DNA from: Phycisphaerales bacterium
Lineage (GTDB): Bacteria; Planctomycetota; Phycisphaerae; UBA1845; UTPLA1
Assembly (NCBI GenBank): GCA_020639075.1
Contig: JACKHI010000002.1
Span: forward strand, 62,001 to 126,000
Length of the DNA: 64,000 nt
Reading direction: 5' to 3'
The notes beneath the pieces were generated by a model. That model made no database searches, was not told the DNA's origin, and was given only the letters and a program-made list of their open reading frames with translations. Positions 55,649 to 63,304 of the stretch are shown here, piece after piece. Both the position numbers and the translations under genes were made by a program. Position 1 is the stretch's first letter. Each line of letters starts with the position of its first letter.

Positions 55649-56641
55649 TCAGTCGGTGGCGAGAATGACCGGGAGTAATGACGCAATATACTCCGCGGAC
55701 TTTGACACTCGCGGCGAAGGGTCGCGCTGTCGGTAATCGGCGATTGCGGCGAGAATCGACTCGGGAGGGGCGTCTGCACGCATGCGCGGGTGCAACTCTC
55801 GCATCAACGCCGACTGATTCGGGCGTGGACCGCCGCATGCGATCATGGCGTCGAGCGCGACGAGGCTCAGTGGTCGGCCGGACTGAAGCCACTTCAGTGC
55901 GCGGTCCCACGCGAACGAGGACGCGGCCGCCAAATCTCCCCATTGGCCCGTGATCGGATCGCGCACATGTCGTTCGATCCAATCCAGGACCGACGAATCA
56001 CGGAAGTGCGCCAACAGCATACAGTGCTGAGCGGCCGTCACGGGGTCCAGATGTGACAGCGTCGTCATCGCCGTGGCGAGGCCTTGCTCGCGCGGCAGGC
56101 ACTTGTGGCCGGCATGGAGAAGCGGCACCTGGCGTTTGGGTTCGAAGCGATCAAGGACTTCGGCAAACCACACAGCCGCCTGTTGCCCGACAACTTGCGC
56201 CGCAATCTCGGCAAGGCGTTCGTGAAACCAGGGGTTTCTCGTTCGTTCAAAGCGCTCGCGGACCGCGTCCAGAAGTTCATCAGCGTATGGCCGAAACTCA
56301 TCGATGACCGGCTGCTCGATGAACCAGCGCGTTCCGGCATAGTCGAGCAGGCTCTGAAGGTCGTCGGAGGATTCTTCAAGCGTCGGGCAAGGATAGAGCT
56401 CGCTATCGAGTACTTCCTGTTTCGGCTGGCACGCTTCGCCTTCCTCCGAGTAGAAGTCATCGTGCAAGTAATACTCGAAGGGACCGTGGAGGCTGGCGAG
56501 GTGGTACCACTCCAAGGGTCGAAGCGCAAGCGCCTGAAGCCTTGTTGCGGCGCCGTCCGACAGTTGATAGGGGCCGTCGGGTGATTGCGAGGGCAGCTCG
56601 ACACTCGCGGGCTCCGATCTTGTCGCCTGGCAGATTGACAT
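55649..56641 (-). CDS. HEAT-like repeat protein
   Basis: 330 residues from ATG 56,641, preceded by AGGAGG at ideal spacing (an upstream in-frame ATG at 56,674 is unlikely). Mostly helical; a segment such as ERTRNPWFHERLAEIAAQVVGQQAAVWFAEVLDRFEPKRQVPLLHAGHKCLP resembles HEAT repeats, and cysteines occur at ICQAT, PCPTL, HKCL, QHCML. The WYHLASLHGPFEYYLHDDFYSEEGE stretch resembles the N-terminal part of planctomycete HEAT proteins of unknown function. No catalytic motif. Confidence 0.7.
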   Translation of the reverse strand: MSICQATRSEPASVELPSQSPDGPYQLSDGAATRLQALALRPLEWYHLASLHGPFEYYLHDDFYSEEGEACQPKQEVLDSELYPCPTLEESSDDLQSLLDYAGTRWFIEQPVIDEFRPYADELLDAVRERFERTRNPWFHERLAEIAAQVVGQQAAVWFAEVLDRFEPKRQVPLLHAGHKCLPREQGLATAMTTLSHLDPVTAAQHCMLLAHFRDSSVLDWIERHVRDPITGQWGDLAAASSFAWDRALKWLQSGRPLSLVALDAMIACGGPRPNQSALMRELHPRMRADAPPESILAAIADYRQRDPSPRVSKSAEYIASLLPVILATD

Positions 56642-56770
56642 GTTGAACCTCCTGAGCGTCTGACCATTCGCCAATTGCTCGGCGCCGCGGTGTGTTACAT
56701 TCCCGCCTGTTGCGATCAGCGAGGGGCGTCCCGCAGGTTCTGTTGCCTATTCGCCAAGCTGAGTGTCGCG

Positions 56771-56932
56771 TTATTCGCGCGACTTGATCATGCGATACGC
56801 GCCGAGTCCGATCAGCAAGACGCCGACGACAGCGATTGCGCCGCCGCTCCCGGTGCCGCGCAGCGCCAGTTGGCCGCTCAGGCCACCGACGACGAATACG
56901 AGACCTATGACGATGTTGATGATGCCTCTCAT
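56771..56932 (-). CDS. 53-residue two-TM membrane protein
   Basis: From ATG 56,932, with GGAGG ten bases upstream; the frame is open to 57,031 but the upstream part looks non-coding. The product is MRGIINIVIGLVFVVGG..., then TGSGGAIAVVGVLLIGLGAYRMIKSRE: two helices joined by a short Gly/Ser loop. Unknown function. Confidence 0.6.
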   Translation of the reverse strand: MRGIINIVIGLVFVVGGLSGQLALRGTGSGGAIAVVGVLLIGLGAYRMIKSRE

Positions 56933-57154
56933 GATGAAAAGTCCTCCGGCGACGTCCAAACGGTGGGCTGGGCGGATGCTTCGCAATAGGCCGTTCGGCA
57001 GTTCCGGATAGTAATCTGCGTCCACGGCCAATTTCCACTGGAAATCCGCGGAGATTCAGGCGGCGGGATGCGTGCAACTCGGCAGAAAAGGACGACGGCT
57101 GACGCATATTCGCGCCAGCCGTCGTTGTTCGTCATCTGGAGTAGTCGTTGCGAT

Positions 57155-57383
57155 TTACGCCCTCAAAACCGGCCGGATCGCATGCAGCAATTTCTGAAAG
57201 CGGCGGTTCGAGCCGCACGGGCACGGATCATTTCGCCCGAGCTTTTCGAGCAGCTCTTTTTCGCCGTGGACGATGCGATCGCCGCGTTTGACGTGCGTTT
57301 CCGATGGATAGCCGCGTCGTCGTTTGCTCGTGCGCTCAAAAGCGGGGCTGGTCGAAGCTGTCGTCGTGGTGGTTTGGATGCAT
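57155..57383 (-). pseudogene. SEC-C motif mini-protein gene with +1 frameshift
   Basis: ATG 57,383, with GGGAGG upstream, encodes MHPNHHDDSFDQPRF and then meets TGA at 57,336-57,338. Shifting +1 there, the frame continues for about 60 codons ending GRNDPCPCGSNRRFQKLLHAIRPVLRA, stop at 57,155. GRNDPCPCGS is the SEC-C zinc motif also seen at the end of SecA. The shift site reads TTT TGA G, where the Phe tRNA could slip to TTT and then read GAG. This resembles the RF2 slip at CTT TGA. It is either a disrupted gene or sequence error (4-T or 4-C run), or programmed frameshifting. An intact version would be 75 residues. Confidence 0.7.
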
Positions 57384-57559
57384 GGGGCACCTCCCTGATT
57401 GGTTCCAAGGTGATATGTTTGTCACGAACTCGATGTTCGGACGAATGGGATGCCTCAAAGGACAGGAATCGGGGGGCTGGACACTAGTTGAACTTTTCCT
57501 CGTCGGAATCCGGGTATTCGCCCCTTCAGAGCGCCCTGGACTCGGTCTGTCGTCGTTCG

Positions 57560-57922
57560 TCAAATCACCCGCTTTTCCAACCCCTTGATGAGGCCCGACA
57601 ACATTTTGGCTATTTCCTCAAGGTCGGCCTTCAGCTTCCCGTGAAGCTCGGGCGAGATCAGCGAGCGCCTTTCGGCGATTTCGAGGAGCGGTACGCACTC
57701 CTGCACTGAACCGCGGGCTATGCCGAAGAAGTTGCGGCGGTCGGGTATGGTGAAGCGGCCATTGCCTTCAGCGATGTTGGCAGCGATTGAAAGTGATGCG
57801 CGGTTGAGTTGATCAGCGAGAGACCCGTAGCCACGTGGAAATGACCCGGTGGCGGCGGAAACCTGATCCGCAAAATCCACCGACTTCTGATAGACCAGCA
57901 GCTTCTCGACTGCGAAGGCCAT
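57560..57922 (-). CDS. Four-helix-bundle (S23-type) protein
   Basis: 120 residues from ATG 57,922 (ATG 57,964 adds a poor 14-residue leader). The S23/TIGR02436 pattern is clear: VEKLLVYQKSVDFADQVSAAT, GYGSLADQLNRASLSIAANIAEGNGR, FFGIARGSVQECVPLLEIAERRSLI. The family was first found in 23S rRNA intervening sequences and often occurs alone next to RNA genes; here tRNA-Pro lies 135 bp away. Proposed RNA-binding; function unproven. Confidence 0.9.
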   Translation of the reverse strand: MAFAVEKLLVYQKSVDFADQVSAATGSFPRGYGSLADQLNRASLSIAANIAEGNGRFTIPDRRNFFGIARGSVQECVPLLEIAERRSLISPELHGKLKADLEEIAKMLSGLIKGLEKRVI

Positions 57923-58056
57923 GAGAGGAGAAAATAGAAAGGAGACCGCAGGAGAAAGCAACATGCAAACGGCAAACTCCGAACGAGTCGCCGCTTCCTC
58001 TGGTTTCTCTACTTTCTCCTCACTCCATTCTCCTGCTCTATTCGCCGAAGGCGAAT

Positions 58057-58130
58057 CGGGGCGAGAAGATTTGAACTTCCGACCTCTGCGTCCCGAACGC
58101 AGCGCTCTATCCAGGCTGAGCTACGCCCCG
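58057..58130 (-). tRNA. tRNA-Pro (anticodon CGG)
   Basis: 74 nt on the minus strand. Acceptor arms CGGGGCG / CGCCCCG pair fully. D arm contains TAGCTCAGCCTGGATAGAGC. Anticodon arm CTGCG-TTCGGGA-CGCAG has anticodon CGG, reading CCG. T arm has GTTCAAATC. No CCA is encoded. Confidence 0.96.
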
Positions 58131-58241
58131 AAGGAACGCCGGATCTTACACGTTTGGCGGGGTCTTTCAAGTCGGCCGGACCGGAAAACCCGACGAATCT
58201 CTCGGTCGCAAACCGAGTTGGTTTCAGGAGTTTCAGCACTT

Positions 58242-58268
58242 TTGACCATCCGCCGATAGGGCTATAAT
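58242..58268 (+). promoter_or_regulatory. Promoter of sdhB
   Basis: TTGACC, 15 bp, perfect TATAAT. Start about 58,275, giving a ~29-nt leader that carries the AAAGGAG before ATG 58,304. Confidence 0.65.
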
Positions 58269-58303
58269 CCGACCGACTTCAGTGAAAAAGGAGCCCGATC
58301 GAT

Positions 58304-59173
58304 ATGGTCGCTCACGACGCCCACGATTCACACGACGCAGGACACGCCGACGAGAAGATCACGTTCCGCATCGCCCGACAAGACCAGCCCGGCGGCCAGC
58401 GATACTGGCAGACGTTCGCGATCCCGTATCAACCCGGGATGAACGTGATTTCCTGCCTGCAGACGATTGCCAAGGACCCGGTTCCCCTTGGGCAATCCAA
58501 GTCTGTCACGCCAGTCGTCTGGGACTGCAATTGCCTCGAAGAGGTGTGCGGCGCCTGCACGATGGTCGTCAACGGCAAAGTCCGTCAGGCCTGCACGGCG
58601 CTGATCGATGATCTGGATCGCGATTCCGGCGGTGAGATCGTGCTGGAGCCGATGTCCAAGTTCCCGGTCGTGCGGGATCTGTTCGTGGATCGCAAGCGCA
58701 TGTTCCGCGGCCTGAAGCGCGTTCACGCGTGGATTCCCGTCGATGGCTATCACGAAGCGGGTCCCGGTCCCGTTCAGAGCCCGAAAATGCAGGAGGAGAG
58801 CTATCCGCTGTCCGAGTGCATGACTTGCGGGTGCTGTATGGAAGTCTGCCCGCAGTATGTGAAGATCGAACCGCGCCGCGAGTCGAGCGAGTCGGATGCC
58901 GCTTACGCGGCGCGCGAGGCGAAGTTGCATGATGAGGCGTTCGTCGGCCCGGCAGTGATTTCTCAAGCGGTGTTGTTCAACCAGCACCCGACGGGGGAGA
59001 TGTCCAAGGCGGAACGGCTCGATGCGCTGATGGGCATGGGCGGTATTACAGATTGCGGCAACGCGCAGAATTGCGTGAAAGTCTGCCCGAAGGAAATCCC
59101 GTTGACGCGATCGATCGCCAAGGCCGGCCGGCAGACGACGATCTACGCGCTATCGCGATGGTTGCTGAAGTAG
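58304..59173 (+). CDS. sdhB: Succinate dehydrogenase iron-sulfur subunit
   Basis: 289 residues. SdhB passes electrons from the FAD subunit to the membrane quinone site through three clusters. The [2Fe-2S] ligands are in WDCNCLEEVCGACTMVVNGK and QACT (about 74-104), the [4Fe-4S] in CMTCGCCMEVCPQ (about 173-184), and later cluster ligands in NCVKVCPK (about 258). The His/Asp-rich N-terminal extension (MVAHDAHDSHDAGHAD) is unusual. sdhA and sdhC/D are not adjacent, so the subunits are scattered. Confidence 0.94.
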   Translation: MVAHDAHDSHDAGHADEKITFRIARQDQPGGQRYWQTFAIPYQPGMNVISCLQTIAKDPVPLGQSKSVTPVVWDCNCLEEVCGACTMVVNGKVRQACTALIDDLDRDSGGEIVLEPMSKFPVVRDLFVDRKRMFRGLKRVHAWIPVDGYHEAGPGPVQSPKMQEESYPLSECMTCGCCMEVCPQYVKIEPRRESSESDAAYAAREAKLHDEAFVGPAVISQAVLFNQHPTGEMSKAERLDALMGMGGITDCGNAQNCVKVCPKEIPLTRSIAKAGRQTTIYALSRWLLK

Positions 59174-59200
59174 CCGCTGGGAACTCTCGCAGGGGTTGTT

Positions 59201-59683
59201 GTGGCGCAAGATGAAATCGTGAAGTGCGACGAATGCGGCGCCGAGTGCGCTTATCCTGAAATCGCCGCCCAACCTTTCTACTGCCACAAGTGTGGCGCCG
59301 TCCTGTCGTCGCATCTGAGCGAGACCGACGCTGTTGGCAGCGCGTCGCAATCGCCGCGATCGAATGCCATTCGCAAACATCTCATTATCACGATTCCCTT
59401 TATCGTCCTGATCCTGTGGTTCAGCTACCTCTGGTTCGTCAGCGGCGTCCTGCCATCCGTCCAGAAATACGACAACGGCGACCCGAAGGAACTCGGCTAC
59501 GTGAAGCGCTCCGGCCTTGCGACCTATCGCAGGGCTGGGCATTGGGTGACGTATCATCCCAACGGCCAGAAGGCGAGCGAAGGCGAATACGAGAATGGCG
59601 AAAAGGTCGCCGGAACGTGGAAGTACTGGGATGCCGCGGGGCAGCCGAGCAATAGGCCGGTTGGGGATACGGGGCCGGAGTAG
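59201..59683 (+). CDS. Zinc-ribbon membrane protein with MORN-like tail
   Basis: 160 residues from GTG 59,201. N-terminal zinc ribbon CDECGAECAYPEIAAQPFYCHKCG, one TM helix at about 66-84 (HLIITIPFIVLILWFSYLWFV), then a MORN-type beta hairpin (GHWVTYHPNGQKASEGEYENGEKVAGTWKYWDAAGQ). It starts 27 bp after sdhB and may be cotranscribed. Function unknown; MORN-variant proteins are sometimes immunity proteins. Confidence 0.78.
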   Translation: MAQDEIVKCDECGAECAYPEIAAQPFYCHKCGAVLSSHLSETDAVGSASQSPRSNAIRKHLIITIPFIVLILWFSYLWFVSGVLPSVQKYDNGDPKELGYVKRSGLATYRRAGHWVTYHPNGQKASEGEYENGEKVAGTWKYWDAAGQPSNRPVGDTGPE

Positions 59684-59976
59684 TGCATCGACAATGCCAC
59701 GGGGCCGCAGCGCGCGCCCGGAAACTGTGTTTGAACACGGGTTTGGCCGAATGCACAAATTGACGCAAGAGTGAGCGTGTGGCCGTGCGGTTTGCTCCGA
59801 GGCCCATGCACTCGTGGAAAAGCCGGCCAGTGGCTCCCATTTGGCGACCGCTGACCGCACCCGGCCCTGCGAATCCTGGCGGCGGAGAGTGGTATCGATG
59901 GAATGGAGTCAGTCGTTGAGATACGATGGAGACTTGAGAGGATGCAAATGGAGAATGTCAGCTGAGGACCTATCGA

Positions 59977-60684
59977 GTGCTTGCCTGCATTTGCCGCTCC
60001 ATTCCAATCGCTATGTCTGTTTGGCTGTTATCTCACACCGGCCCTGCCTATGCCGGTCCGCTTACGGTCGATAGCTGGGTCCTCGGGGTGAGCATTCAAT
60101 CCAGCAACACGACAAGCACGGGGTCCGCGACAGTATCCAATCCGTACATCGCCACGCATCACCGCACACTCGGCAATGACTGGGTCACCGCCAATTACGA
60201 TTTCAGTTGGGCAGAGCAGGGCAGGTTCTTGGTCAACTCGTCGCTGGCCGCTACGGCCACAAGCCTGCAAAGCACGCTCTCCGGAATCTCCGGGCGAATA
60301 AAGATCACTCCATCCGAGGACATTCTTGTCACGTACCATGCGGTGTTTGACGTCACGCTTCCCGCCGATCCGATGACCGCACAGCTTAATGCCGGTATTC
60401 TTGACGTGAGCACGGGCGAGCAGATCATGGACATTACCGAGAGCCACAGCACCCTTTTCGGGACCGGCTTTCGCCACCTAGAAGACAGCGGTGAAGTGGT
60501 AGTCCCTGCCAATCGAACATGGGACTTCACCTACTCGTTTGACATATACCCTCACTGGTGGTCTGCCGGAAACCAAGGGAGCGGCACGGGGTACATTGAG
60601 TTCCTCATCATCCCCGAGCCAGCGACGTTGGGACTCCTCCTCGTTGCCGGATACGCACTGATACGCCGGGCCCGCCAAAACTGA
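59977..60684 (+). CDS. PEP-CTERM exported protein (paralogue of the 11.8 kb gene)
   Basis: 235 residues from GTG 59,977. Signal peptide ACICRSIPIAMSVWLLSHTGPAYA. C-terminal sorting tail: IPEPATLGLLLVAGYALIRRARQN. The body is beta-rich (TSTGSATVSNPYIATHHRTLGNDWVTANYDFSWAEQG) and aligns with the gene at 11,802-12,521. The 293-bp gap before it, from 59,684, has no accepted gene. Confidence 0.85.
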   Translation: MLACICRSIPIAMSVWLLSHTGPAYAGPLTVDSWVLGVSIQSSNTTSTGSATVSNPYIATHHRTLGNDWVTANYDFSWAEQGRFLVNSSLAATATSLQSTLSGISGRIKITPSEDILVTYHAVFDVTLPADPMTAQLNAGILDVSTGEQIMDITESHSTLFGTGFRHLEDSGEVVVPANRTWDFTYSFDIYPHWWSAGNQGSGTGYIEFLIIPEPATLGLLLVAGYALIRRARQN

Positions 60685-60875
60685 AAGCGAGGAGGGCCTT
60701 CGTCCCGTGTCGGCCGTTTCGGTGTCCTGCCCGACACATCGCAGGCTGGATCGGATTTCCGTGCCGCAATGCCGCGCAACCATTAACAAGGGCTTCTGAC
60801 GGCGGCGGCCGTAACCTTGCGTTGGGGAGTGCTGACCCGCCGCAGTCTCATCATCAACTCGATTGGGATGCGTCG

Positions 60876-61007
60876 GCTTGGCGGGAAGGATTCCCGCGGG
60901 GGATGGATTCGAGAAAGGAATCTCGCATCAGCAAGTCTACGATACGCATCGTGTCTACGGCGCATGAACGACGACGGGGGCCATCAGCGATAACGCTGAT
61001 GACCCCC
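60876..61007. repeat. Palindromic repeat C (copy 2) and strong hairpin
   Basis: GCGGGAAGGATTCCCGC plus the GAGAAAGGAATCTC segment repeats the element at 28,571. A separate 14-bp hairpin, GGGGGCCATCAGCG / CGCTGATGACCCCC (one mismatch), at 60,976-61,007 separates the convergent PEP-CTERM genes and may act as a bidirectional terminator; no U-tract is present. The rest of the gap 60,685-61,084 shows nothing. Confidence 0.7.
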
Positions 61008-61084
61008 GACAGTCCGTGACCAAGTTCGGCGAGTTGCGTTGGACGCACCGCACATTGACGATTCGATTCCCCCCGGCAACAACA

Positions 61085-61873
61085 TCAAACCGCGGACATG
61101 CGTCGGCGTCGAAGCAACAGGCCACCGCCTGTCAGGAGGAGCATCGCGGCGCTCGCAGGCTCGGGCACGATCTGGAAGGAGATTCGATATACGTCGGTCG
61201 CGGCGCCCAACTGGCTGTCGAACGTGTATCCCGCTGCCGTCTGCTGACCGTTGAAGATGCTGAGGTCGGCGAAGTCGTGATGGACATTCTCCGTATCCGC
61301 AATGCGATCGGAGTTGTTCGAACCCGTCAGGAAGGCCGCGCCGAAGATGCCGTCGACTTCCGATCCGGCGTCCCAGATATCCGAGGCCTTCAGCGTGATG
61401 TTGTTGATGATCAGATTGCCCGCGCCGTCGAACAGCTGATGCTCCGTCGGCGAGTCGTTACCGATGAAGTAGTCGTTGCTGGGCACGGCCATGGCCGCGA
61501 ACGTGAAATACGGATTGACGTCGGTATCGATCGTGAACACGGCGGAGCCGGACGCACCCGGGGTCAAGGGGCCCGGCGGGTTGGGCACGACGGTGCCGAG
61601 GTTCGCGCCGGGATCGGCCGCACCGAACGCCGGAAACCAGTCCGATCCGCTGCCGCCTTCGGCGATGGAGATGATTCCCGCCATCGCCGGGCTCCCCATG
61701 TTGAACGCGTCGAAGACGCCGCTGTTGAAACCGACGCGAAGCGGTGCGAACGAGATGCTGTTCATCGGCGCCAAGTTTTCCGCGACGACCAGGACATCCA
61801 CTGTCGCGGCGGAGGCCAGTGAGGACGAGGCGGCGATGGCGAGCGCCAGCGACAATCGGGCTATATTGCGCAT
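61085..61873 (-). CDS. Spondin-domain PEP-CTERM protein
   Basis: 262 residues. Signal peptide LSLALAIAASSSLASA. A spondin_N-like domain follows from about residue 28: VVAENLAPMNSISFAPLRVGFNSGVFDAFNMGSPAMAGIISIAEGGSGSDWFPAF. The C-terminal PEP tail is VPEPASAAMLLLTGGGLLLRRRR. Spondin-type bacterial proteins of this kind are surface-exposed and bind unknown ligands. GGGGAATTTC precedes the start. Convergent with the preceding PEP-CTERM gene. Confidence 0.88.
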   Translation of the reverse strand: MRNIARLSLALAIAASSSLASAATVDVLVVAENLAPMNSISFAPLRVGFNSGVFDAFNMGSPAMAGIISIAEGGSGSDWFPAFGAADPGANLGTVVPNPPGPLTPGASGSAVFTIDTDVNPYFTFAAMAVPSNDYFIGNDSPTEHQLFDGAGNLIINNITLKASDIWDAGSEVDGIFGAAFLTGSNNSDRIADTENVHHDFADLSIFNGQQTAAGYTFDSQLGAATDVYRISFQIVPEPASAAMLLLTGGGLLLRRRRMSAV

Positions 61874-62653
61874 GATAGAAATTCCCCTTTGTTTTGTTTG
61901 ATGGGCGAGGCTTAACGAGCATCGCTATGGCCGGCGAGAGCCTCCGGAAGACGATTCCGGATGGAGATTCGCCCGTTTCTTCCGTAATGGGTCGTAGGGG
62001 GAATACCGTCCTTGCAGACATGGGGATTTTTCTTGGTTTATCACGGATTGCCGGGAAGCCAGTTCACGCGCGCGACGCGACTTTGGTGGTTGCAGACTCC
62101 CTGGCGGCCAAGAGCCCATCTCGCAGTTTCAGTGCTTGAATCGCGGACTGGTTCGGGGATTGTAACGCCCGTTGAGGCAACGCCGTGATCTGAAGGTCAA
62201 AGCGACGGGAACAATCCGAGCCGCCGCGTCCCCGCGGCGAAGTCAAACCAGTTGACGTCATCGGGTCACACAACGCCGTCCAAGGCCTGAGGCAATTCCG
62301 TTTGCACCTTTTCTGGGCGTCGCCCTGAGGACAGGGCGGCTCCGACTGAGTACAGCTGCGCTGTACCTAGAATCTGGACTGCTACGTTGAGTTCACGGCG
62401 TTGCCTTTCAGGGCTTATCCCGAGAAGACGCCGCAAACCCGGGGTTGCGCTTGGACCGCTTCGTGGCCTACGCTGACCTCAGGTTTTCCTGTGTCGCTCT
62501 TTCAGTGCGTTTCTTGCCTGCAATTAATGGGGGTTCTTCGCACGCTCCAAAAGCGTCACGAAGTTCGAGTTTCCGGGCGGCCTCCGAGCCAGGAATCAGC
62601 AGAACGTGGTGGCGACGTGTGCAGATGTGATCACGTCGGTCTGTTTCCTGGAT
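61874..62653. other. Long intergenic region, no gene accepted
   Basis: 780 bp. Palindromes occur at about 62,330 (CGCCCTG-AGGA-CAGGGCG followed by GCTCC) and 62,351 (GTACAGC-TGC-GCTGTAC). Short frames are present on both strands but none has a ribosome site or recognisable product. Confidence 0.4.
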
Positions 62654-63265
62654 CTAAGCCGAGCCCCAGTTTCGAAACTCCGGCTCCGGTTCGACACCGA
62701 GGGCGTCCGCGATCCGATTGATGTAATTGAAGTAGCTGACGATCTGAACCGCGTCGTGGATTGCGCAATCGCTCCAGCCGTGCCTTCGAAGCAGATCGAC
62801 GTCATCCTGATTGCAGTTTGCGGGGCTTTTCGTGATCTTCGATGCGTATTCCAGCACCGCCGTGACAGCGGGACTGACGGCGAGCGATGTCCAGTCGCGC
62901 ACTGCGGTGTGCGTGAATGCGTCGAACGCCGTGTCGTCGGCAGTCGTGTTTGATTCCCCCGTCAATGCATGCCAGTCTTTGGCGATCTCGTCACGGAGAT
63001 CGTTCGCATGCGCCTGAACTCAGTAGAAACAGTCATTCGCACCGCTGACGACGACGGCCAGCAACTCGCGCAGGGCCCTGGGCAATTCGGATTCGCCGAA
63101 CATCGTCGCTGTGTAAAGGCCCAGCGACGCCTGCAGTGCCTTCGGCGACGGACTCATGATGCGGAGGATGTTGAACACTTTGCCGGCGCGCTTGCGAGCG
63201 GCTTCGAAGATTGTCTCCAACAGGCCCGTTGCATGGTCATCGTCAGTCGTCTTGATGTAGGGCAT
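62654..63265 (-). CDS. AhpD-like peroxidase-family protein, probable selenoprotein (in-frame TGA)
   Basis: 203 residues if TGA at 63,022-63,020 is read as selenocysteine (residue 82). Start ATG 63,265 has GGGAG upstream. The frame runs MPYIKTTDDDHATGLLETIFEAARKRAGKVFNILRIMSP..., VSGANDCFY, TGA, VQAHANDLRDEIAKDW, ..., HDAVQIVSYFNYINRIADALGVEPEPEF. This is the carboxymuconolactone decarboxylase/AhpD-type peroxidase-related family, whose active site is CxxCxxxH. The TGA is exactly at the second Cys, giving CFYU-VQAH. A 7-bp perfect hairpin follows at SECIS distance. Without recoding, the gene would end just before its active-site residue. Confidence 0.88.
62983..63022 (-). promoter_or_regulatory. 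Candidate bacterial SECIS element
   Basis: Counting the T of TGA as 1, CGATCTC (21-27) and GAGATCG (34-40) form a perfect 7-bp stem with a 6-nt CGTGAC loop containing GU. Bacterial SECIS hairpins lie just 3' of the UGA with the loop about 15-35 nt away; position and shape fit. Confidence 0.6.
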
Positions 63266-63304
63266 GACTGGCTCCCGTTCAAAGATTGTGCGGTCTCTTT
63301 GGCC

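Noticed and set aside
57155..57383. Selenocysteine read-through at the TGA of the SEC-C mini-gene
   Set aside because: The downstream coding frame is shifted by +1, so simple recoding of TGA cannot join the two parts.
62654..63265. Interpreting the AhpD-like locus as an ordinary pseudogene
   Set aside because: There is a single stop, exactly at the catalytic Cys codon, with an intact frame on both sides and a hairpin downstream.
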